Below are positions 1 to 5,218 of a stretch of 5,835 nt of DNA, piece by piece. This DNA comes from an uncultured Clostridia bacterium (GTDB taxonomy: Bacteria; Bacillota; Clostridia; Oscillospirales; Oscillospiraceae): assembly GCA_946060825.1 (NCBI GenBank), contig CAMGPO010000086.1, positions 1 through 5,835 of the forward strand. The letters run 5' to 3'. Each line of letters begins with the position of its first letter. Position 1 is the stretch's first letter. The position numbers were made by a program, and so were the translations under genes. A model generated the notes under the pieces. It ran no database searches. It was not told the origin of the DNA and saw nothing but the letters and a program-made list of their open reading frames with translations.

Positions 1-1
1 C

Positions 2-139
2 ACAGGAGGCGTTAATATCCATGGAAAGCAGGTCTTAGAAGAACTATTTGGGCCTGCAGCTTCTGCCTCTAAATCAACTGTATACAATGTTGCAAAAGAT
101 GATGGAAATGATAACATACTGATTATCTTTGCCGAATGA
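2..139 (+). CDS. C-terminal end of an unrecognised protein (5' end outside the window)
   Basis: An open frame enters from the left edge and ends at TGA 137-139, giving 45 residues that begin TGGVNIHGKQ and end with the hydrophobic stretch ILIIFAE. A strong terminator begins 18 bases after the stop, as expected for the end of a real transcription unit. I do not recognise the family. The tail shows no cysteines, catalytic motif or clear membrane helix; it is a mix of small and polar residues with a short beta-like hydrophobic end. The piece is AT-richer (about 40% GC by hand count) than the large gene downstream (one sampled 60-base line, 4681-4740, is 70%), so it may belong to a differently evolving or acquired gene. 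An AGGAGG at 4-9 is followed by ATG at 21, but that frame stops after five codons, so the reading through from the left edge is preferred. Confidence 0.65.
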   Translation, partial: TGGVNIHGKQVLEELFGPAASASKSTVYNVAKDDGNDNILIIFAE

Positions 140-155
140 GAGAAGTTCGCTTCTC
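140..155 (+). other. small hairpin with UUCG loop just after the stop codon
   Basis: GAGAAG (140-145) pairs perfectly with CTTCTC (150-155) around a TTCG loop. It lies directly after the TGA of the upstream gene and ends two bases before the main terminator stem. The closing pair is G-C rather than the especially stable C-G, and the stem is only six pairs, so it could be an accessory 3'-end stabilising hairpin or a chance match. Confidence 0.35.
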
Positions 156-157
156 AG

Positions 158-196
158 GCAAAAGGGGCGGCCGTGTGTGGCCGCCCCTTTTGCTTT
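158..196 (+). terminator. Rho-independent terminator of the upstream gene
   Basis: A perfect 15-bp inverted repeat (158-172 with 179-193) encloses a six-base GTGTGT loop. The core of the stem is GGGGCGGCC/GGCCGCCCC, flanked by AAAA on the left and TTTT on the right, and TTT follows at 194-196. The GC-rich stem with a T-rich exit is a classic intrinsic terminator for the gene ending at 139. The symmetric A-run and T-run mean it could also stop transcription coming from the opposite direction, although no convergent gene is visible here. Confidence 0.9.
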
Positions 197-214
197 AGAA
201 TGTATCCGTTTTCC

Positions 215-299
215 TGTCATTCTGAGGAGCGCAAGCGACGAAGAATCTTTTTGAAGCCGGTTGTGGGAAGATTCTTCGGCCTGCAACCTCAGAATGACA
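215..299. repeat. MITE/REP-like palindromic intergenic repeat
   Basis: The outer arms are a perfect 13-bp inverted repeat: TGTCATTCTGAGG at 215-227 and its complement at 287-299. Inside them is a second perfect 11-bp inverted repeat, CGAAGAATCTT at 239-249 and its complement at 268-278, around an 18-base loop. The two stems are separated by unequal spacers (228-238 and 279-286), so a transcript would fold as a long hairpin with one internal loop. From memory, sequences of this type (TCATTCTGAG...GAAGAATCT) are dispersed in many copies in GC-rich Clostridia and some other phyla, and are often mis-translated as peptides like CHSEERKRRR. It contains no gene. It could be a non-autonomous mobile element or a REP-type structural repeat; no flanking target-site duplication is obvious. 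Confidence 0.8.
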
Positions 300-303
300 T
301 CTC

Positions 304-338
304 CAATCTTCACTCTTCACTCTCCACTCTCCAATCTC
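304..338. repeat. five tandem heptads of consensus CAMTCTY
   Basis: Five 7-base units follow one another without a gap: CAATCTT (304-310), CACTCTT (311-317), CACTCTC (318-324), CACTCTC (325-331) and CAATCTC (332-338). The tract is purine-poor on the + strand and ends 12 bases before the -35 box of the following promoter. It almost abuts the palindrome ending at 299. It could be a slippage-prone microsatellite that changes copy number, or simply accompany the mobile repeat. No regulator-binding role can be shown from the sequence. Confidence 0.75.
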
Positions 339-350
339 CGGTCCCCGCTC

Positions 351-379
351 TTGTATTTTGTTTTCCGGAACGCTATAAT
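351..379 (+). promoter_or_regulatory. sigma-A type promoter for the large multidomain gene
   Basis: A perfect -10 box TATAAT at 374-379 is preceded by TTGTAT at 351-356 with the ideal 17-bp spacing. The -35 matches the consensus TTGACA only in its first three bases. Transcription would start near 385-387, leaving a 5' leader of roughly 45 bases before the chosen start at 431. The promoter sits after the upstream terminator and directly before the large gene, so that gene begins its own unit. A direct repeat TATTCA (384-389 and 393-398) lies over the predicted start site; it might be an operator but is short enough to be chance. Confidence 0.7.
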
Positions 380-417
380 AAAGTATTCATAATATTCACC
401 CCATGTATTCCAAATCC

Positions 418-422
418 GGAGG
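418..422 (+). promoter_or_regulatory. ribosome binding site that favours the start at 431
   Basis: GGAGG at 418-422 lies two bases before ATG 425, eight before ATG 431 and seventeen before ATG 440, all in the same frame. Eight bases is the normal spacing, so ATG 431 is the best start; ATG 425 is too close and ATG 440 too far. Confidence 0.75.
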
Positions 423-430
423 CGATGCAG

Positions 431-3400
431 ATGCTGAGAATGTTACAATTCGGGCAGACCTGGCGGGCGGCCTTTGAGGATCCGATCTTTCTCCGCCGTC
501 TCCGCGACCCCGCCCGGGCGGCTGCCTGGGCCGCCTCTGACTTCTACGCCCCCTTCCTGCCGGTGCGCGCCCGGCTCTCCTGCCGGGATGTGCTGCTTGC
601 TGCCGCACCCCTCTTTGCTGCGGCGGCGGAGCCGGAGGAGGGCTGGCCAGACTTTCTCTTAAACGAGGCCGTCTCCCTGAGCTACCCCAACCACGTCCGT
701 CCGGCGGAGCCGGAGCAAAAGGATCTGGCCCTCTGCGGCCTGCTGGCCCTGCAGCTTCTCTTCCGGGAGGAGCGCCGCGCCCTGCTCTTTGACTGGCACA
801 TGGACTTCGCCTTTCTCTCCGAAGAAGACCTGGCGGACGACGTCCACGCCCCGGAGTACCGCCGTTTTCTCGCCGCCTGGGAGTCCAGCTTCCTCTATGA
901 GGTCATGCGCCTCTCCGGCGAGCTGACGCCCTACAGCACCCTCCAGCACATCGCCGGCGTCCACTTCATCGCCGTTCAGGTGGGCCGGGAGCTGAAGGCC
1001 GGCGGCGGCCTTCTCGACCTGAGCCTCGTCTCTGCCGCTGCTGCCGGACACGACATCGGCAAATTCGGCTGTATGCCCGGGGAACGGGTGCCCTACCTAC
1101 ATTATTATTATACGGACCGCTGGTTTGAGGACCATCAGCTCTCCGGCATCGGCCAGATTGCGGCCAACCACTCCACCTGGGACCTCGAAATGGAAAATAT
1201 GTCGGCCGAGTCCATGATTCTGATCTACGCCGACTTCCGCTGCAAGCAGCAGAAAGGGGCGGACGGCCGGGAGGAGACCTGCCTCTACAGCCTGGACGAC
1301 GCCTTCAGCGTCATCCTCTCCAAGCTGGACAACGTGGACACCGCCAAGCGCCGCCGCTATGAATACGTTTATCGCAAGCTCCACGACTTCGAGGACTACA
1401 TGATCTCCAAGGGCGTGGACGTGACCCTGCAGGGCCTGCCGGTGCCGCCGCAGACGCGGAAGGACATCGCCCTGCTCTCTCCCGCCGAGACCTACCATAC
1501 CTTCCGCATGATGGCCGTGGGCCACAACCTGCGGATGATCCACCAGTTCAGCCAGGAGCAGCTCTTTGCCCAGATGCTGGAGTCGGCCCACAGCGAGAAG
1601 GATTGGACGAAGCTTCGTACCTATCTCTGCATCTTCGAGGAATACTTCACCTACCTGTCGCCGAGCCAGAAGATGCAGACTCTCCGCTTCCTCTACGAGC
1701 TGCTGCTCCACCGCGAGGGCGATATCCGCCGTCAGGCGGCCACCCTGATGGGCCGCATTCTGGCCCGGTTCAACCTGCGCTATAAAAAGGAAATCCCCGC
1801 CTCTGCGGACCCCGACAGGGTCGATCAGACCCAGTTCGCCCTCTGGTCCCAGTACCTGGGCCTGCTGGTCTATCCCGACCGGAAGCTGACCCCCCAGCAG
1901 CGGAGCCACATCCACTTCACACTGAAGCTTGTCGTCTCCGCCGTCCTCGAATATTGCGGCAAGGGCGACGCCAGAGGCTTCCTCCGGGGTCTGATGCCCT
2001 TCTACCAAGAGGAAAATCTGGAGAATGACGCCGCCCTTGCATTGACCGATACCCTGCTCTATCTGCCCCTTCCGGACTTGGAGCAGGCCGATCTGGACGC
2101 CCTGCTTCAGTTTGCCGCCCGGCAGCTCGGGAACGAGAGCCTCTCCGTCCAGGCGGCGGCCCTGCGGTTTTTCTGCAGTGCCGTGGAGACCCTGCCGAGG
2201 GACAGCGACAACTTCCGCTTTCTCTACTCCATCCCCCAGAAGTTCCGCAACCGCACCGTTCCCTCGATGCAGTACCTCCAGAGCTACTTCAAAAAGGAGT
2301 TGATCGGCGACTCGGAGTGGAAGCAGAATGCCCTGCCGACGGCGGACCTCTTCGTGGATAACCTCAAGACGGCCACCCCCTGGATGATTAAGCTGGTCAA
2401 CGTGGAGCTGCTGGCCGCCCATGTGGCCGAGGGCCATCAGGACAACCTGCTCCACGTCGGCGCCCACTTCTCCAACCTGGTCAAGGCCAGCGAGACCATC
2501 GTTGTCCGCTACGCCGCCGCCAAGGCCCTGCTGACCATCGCGCCCCATATGACCTACGACCAGCGCAATGAGATCGCCGTCGAGCTGTCCAAGGGTCTGG
2601 AAGTAGGCCAGTATGAGTTCTCCAAGTATATCCCCCAGTGCCTCGGCGAGTTCTCCCTGCACCTGCGGCCCATGGAGCTGGACGAGATCCTCGCCTCCAT
2701 GCAGCGCCTCATCAGCCACGGCAACGACAGCGTCGTCGTCGGCGCGCTGGACACCGTCGGCGTCATGCTGGAGCACTACGGCGACTACCCTGCCCGTTAT
2801 CCCGAGGACGAGGCCGTCTATGAAGCCCGCCGCCGGAAGATGGCCGGCATCCTGCTCAAGGGCATGGCCTCCTACCGGGAGGCGGTGCAGCAGGAGGCCA
2901 TGTTCGTCTTTGGCGAGACACTGTTCAATTCCGAAGTCTTTACCTCCGGGGAAAAGGCCTGGCTCTACCACCTCTGCGGCCACAAGCTGCTCTTCCTGCT
3001 CAGCGAGAACCAGGGCCGGGGTCTCAACTACCTCTACTGCTCCGCCGCCCTCTACCACATCTACCGCTTCCTGCTCCACCACGAGGTGGACGCCGGCGGC
3101 TTCCGGTTCCGGGAGCACCGGAAGATCGCCTTCTTCCCCGGCACCTTCGACCCCTTCACCCTCTCCCACAAGGGCATCGTCCGAGCCATCCGCGACCTGG
3201 GATTCGAAGTCTATCTGGCCATCGACGAGTTCTCCTGGTCGAAAAAGACCCAGCCGAGTCTGATCCGCCGCCAGATTGTCTCCATGTCCGTGGCCGACGA
3301 GTACCACGTCTACCTCTTCCCCCACAACGTCCCGGTCAACATCGCCAACCCGGAAGACCTCCGGCGGCTCAAGGGGATGTTCGAGGGCTGCGAACTGTAC

Positions 3401-5209
3401 CTGACCGTCGGCTCCGATGTGGTGCGGGGCGCTTCTGCCTACCGGCGTCCGCCGGAGGCGGACTCGGTCCACAGCCTCAACCACATCGTGTTCCGCCGGG
3501 TCTCGGACCTCCACGGGGAGAACGGCGACGACACCGACCTCAGCGTGATTCAGGGCCATGTGATCGAGCTGCAGCTCCCCTCCCAGCTGGAGGACATCAG
3601 CTCCACCCGCATCCGCGAGAACATCGACCTCGACCGGGACATCTCCAACCTGATCGACCCGGTGGTGCAGGAGTATATCTACCAGCAGCGCCTCTACCTC
3701 CGCGAACCCCAGTACAAGCCGGTGATGGAGGCTGGCTCTCTCCAGTTCGTCCCCATCGACGCACCGGAGGCCGGTATGCTGCGTCTGGCCCTCGATCACG
3801 CGGGCCTTGAACCGGAACAGGCCGAAGCCGTGGCCGAAGCCATCCGCCGCCGGGGCGACAGCATCCTGCTGCTGCGCAGCACTGAGCACGGCGGTGAGGT
3901 CCTCGCCATGGCCGCCCTGCGGGATGTCCGCCTGCCGGAATTGTTCCCGATTCTCCAGGACACGGGCAAGGTCAACGCCGTCCGGGATCTGGCCGCCGGC
4001 CGCCTGCTGCTGCTGACGGGCCTCTATGGCCGGAACGAGGAAGCCCTCCAATACCTGCTGACGGAGCTGTTCACCCAGGCTATGACCCGGGACTGCACCG
4101 ACACCCTCTTTGCCGACCTCGACCACGCCACCACGGAGCTGGTGCGTGTCACGCTGGACTGCCAGGGCTTCTATCAGGTTGGAGCCTATGGTGACCTGCG
4201 CCTCGTCGAGATGAACTCCCCCGTCGTCTTTTTGCAGAACGTGGAGACGGCCATCAAGGCCCCCTTCTCCAACGACCTCTCGGTGCTGGAAACCATCCGC
4301 AAGGGCCGCCGGAGACTGAAGCTGGCCCTGGTTTCCATGTACCCCGGCAAGCTGATCCTCTCCATCAGCGCCCAGCTCGTCCACCACCGGCTGGTCCAGA
4401 AGATCACGGCCCTCAACGGCGTGCCCATGACGCCGACGAAGCCCCGGGTCCTGGGCGAGTGCATGTGCGTGCCCTTCGGCAAGCTGCTGCGGGGCCATGC
4501 CGTGCCCAACACCGTCACCAAGACCATCCACACCGACAAGGTGTTCACCCCCGACATCCGCAGCCACTCCATCGAAGCCTTCCCCTACTACGCCCCCCTC
4601 GAGGATCAGGTGCGGACGATCAAGTCCTTCCGGCGGCCGGTCATCCTCGTCGACGACCAGCTCCACTCGGGCCGCCGCATCCGGGTCCTGGACCCGCTGG
4701 CCCGCAAGGAGGGCGTGGAGATCAAGGAGGTTCTGGTGGGCATCCTCTCCGGTCAGGGCAAGGACCTGATGGAACAGTGGAACCGGCCCGTGGATTATGT
4801 CTACTTCGTGCCGAACCTCCGGGCCTGGTACGTCGAGTCCACCCTCTACCCCTTCATCGGCGGCGATACGGTCCGCCATGAGGCCCTGCCGGAGTCCGGC
4901 CTGCGGCCCTCGGTCAACCTGATCCTGCCCTACACCTATCCCGCCTATCTGAAAAAGTGCGGCCCCGGCCCCTCCTACCACTTCTCCCGGACCTGCCTCG
5001 AGAACACCCTCGAGATCATGGTGGCGCTGGAATCTTCGTATCGCCGCAGCTTCGCCCGGAACCTGACCCTCTCCCGGCTGTCGGAGGTCATCGTCCTGCC
5101 CCTCTGCCCCGACAAGGGCAGCCTCCAATACGTCCCCAACCAGCCGGTGTCCGCCTATCTTGAAAATGATCTGGCCGCCCTGCGGCGGCTCGAAAATCTC
5201 TTTCTGTGA
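431..5209 (+). CDS. giant multidomain protein: HD phosphohydrolase, HEAT-like helices, NadD/CoaD-type nucleotidylyltransferase, possible GNAT-like domain, PRTase-like domain
   Basis: The protein has 1592 residues with no signal peptide or membrane helix seen, so it is probably cytosolic. Numbering is from M at 431. An N-terminal helical part (1-160) leads to an HD domain (about 165-300) with H178, H207-D208 (GHDIGKFG), H235, H247 and D268 (LIYADFRCK), a full metal site resembling YqeK-type hydrolases. Residues about 350-890 are helix pairs of HEAT/ARM character, likely a scaffold. Residues 898-1096 form a nucleotidylyltransferase: GTFDPF 904-909, TLSH 910-913, KK...RR 938-947, GSD 994-996 and ISSTRIR 1056-1062. 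Residues about 1100-1275 are divergent; GLYGRN (1197) and QGFYQVG (1245) weakly suggest a GNAT fold. A PRTase-like domain follows, with ILVDDQLHSG at 1405-1414 as the PRPP loop. The order suggests nucleotide or NAD-type cofactor chemistry (inference). NadD alone is only about 200 residues, so this is a fusion and should not be called nadD. The open frame reaches upstream to GTG 173, but that part crosses terminator, repeat and promoter. Confidence 0.9.
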   Translation: MLRMLQFGQTWRAAFEDPIFLRRLRDPARAAAWAASDFYAPFLPVRARLSCRDVLLAAAPLFAAAAEPEEGWPDFLLNEAVSLSYPNHVRPAEPEQKDLALCGLLALQLLFREERRALLFDWHMDFAFLSEEDLADDVHAPEYRRFLAAWESSFLYEVMRLSGELTPYSTLQHIAGVHFIAVQVGRELKAGGGLLDLSLVSAAAAGHDIGKFGCMPGERVPYLHYYYTDRWFEDHQLSGIGQIAANHSTWDLEMENMSAESMILIYADFRCKQQKGADGREETCLYSLDDAFSVILSKLDNVDTAKRRRYEYVYRKLHDFEDYMISKGVDVTLQGLPVPPQTRKDIALLSPAETYHTFRMMAVGHNLRMIHQFSQEQLFAQMLESAHSEKDWTKLRTYLCIFEEYFTYLSPSQKMQTLRFLYELLLHREGDIRRQAATLMGRILARFNLRYKKEIPASADPDRVDQTQFALWSQYLGLLVYPDRKLTPQQRSHIHFTLKLVVSAVLEYCGKGDARGFLRGLMPFYQEENLENDAALALTDTLLYLPLPDLEQADLDALLQFAARQLGNESLSVQAAALRFFCSAVETLPRDSDNFRFLYSIPQKFRNRTVPSMQYLQSYFKKELIGDSEWKQNALPTADLFVDNLKTATPWMIKLVNVELLAAHVAEGHQDNLLHVGAHFSNLVKASETIVVRYAAAKALLTIAPHMTYDQRNEIAVELSKGLEVGQYEFSKYIPQCLGEFSLHLRPMELDEILASMQRLISHGNDSVVVGALDTVGVMLEHYGDYPARYPEDEAVYEARRRKMAGILLKGMASYREAVQQEAMFVFGETLFNSEVFTSGEKAWLYHLCGHKLLFLLSENQGRGLNYLYCSAALYHIYRFLLHHEVDAGGFRFREHRKIAFFPGTFDPFTLSHKGIVRAIRDLGFEVYLAIDEFSWSKKTQPSLIRRQIVSMSVADEYHVYLFPHNVPVNIANPEDLRRLKGMFEGCELYLTVGSDVVRGASAYRRPPEADSVHSLNHIVFRRVSDLHGENGDDTDLSVIQGHVIELQLPSQLEDISSTRIRENIDLDRDISNLIDPVVQEYIYQQRLYLREPQYKPVMEAGSLQFVPIDAPEAGMLRLALDHAGLEPEQAEAVAEAIRRRGDSILLLRSTEHGGEVLAMAALRDVRLPELFPILQDTGKVNAVRDLAAGRLLLLTGLYGRNEEALQYLLTELFTQAMTRDCTDTLFADLDHATTELVRVTLDCQGFYQVGAYGDLRLVEMNSPVVFLQNVETAIKAPFSNDLSVLETIRKGRRRLKLALVSMYPGKLILSISAQLVHHRLVQKITALNGVPMTPTKPRVLGECMCVPFGKLLRGHAVPNTVTKTIHTDKVFTPDIRSHSIEAFPYYAPLEDQVRTIKSFRRPVILVDDQLHSGRRIRVLDPLARKEGVEIKEVLVGILSGQGKDLMEQWNRPVDYVYFVPNLRAWYVESTLYPFIGGDTVRHEALPESGLRPSVNLILPYTYPAYLKKCGPGPSYHFSRTCLENTLEIMVALESSYRRSFARNLTLSRLSEVIVLPLCPDKGSLQYVPNQPVSAYLENDLAALRRLENLFL

Positions 5210-5212
5210 GGG
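5208..5212 (+). promoter_or_regulatory. ribosome binding site overlapping the stop of the large gene
   Basis: GAGGG at 5208-5212 starts inside the TGA stop (5207-5209) of the large gene. It sits six bases before ATG 5219 and directly against ATG 5213, so 5219 is the preferred start. The overlap of stop and ribosome site points to translational coupling within one operon. Confidence 0.65.
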
Positions 5213-5218
5213 ATGACC

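Noticed and set aside
4..38. AGGAGG followed by ATG at 21, looking like a new gene start
   Set aside because: The frame from this ATG stops after five codons (TAG at 36-38), while the frame entering from the left edge is open to 139.
215..299. CRISPR repeat or insertion sequence end
   Set aside because: There is only one copy in the window, with no spacers and no transposase frame; the nested arms fit a MITE/REP-like element better.
74..313. A 79-codon minus-strand frame across the terminator and palindrome
   Set aside because: It is made of the terminator stem and the intergenic repeat read backwards, with no ribosome site and no family resemblance.
384..398. Direct repeat TATTCA over the predicted transcription start as an operator
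   Set aside because: Six-base repeats in an AT-rich leader are expected by chance, and no matching regulator gene is in the window.
140..430. Possible small RNA, riboswitch or tRNA in the intergenic region
   Set aside because: No cloverleaf, conserved aptamer core or separate promoter-terminator pair was found. The structure present is explained by the terminator and the palindromic repeat, and the leader from about 386 to 430 is too short for a riboswitch.
2613..3263. A 216-codon + strand frame inside the large gene
   Set aside because: The product is Ser/Pro/Ala/Thr-rich low complexity, typical of the shifted frame of a GC-rich gene. The main frame here holds the HEAT-like region and the GTFDPF motif.
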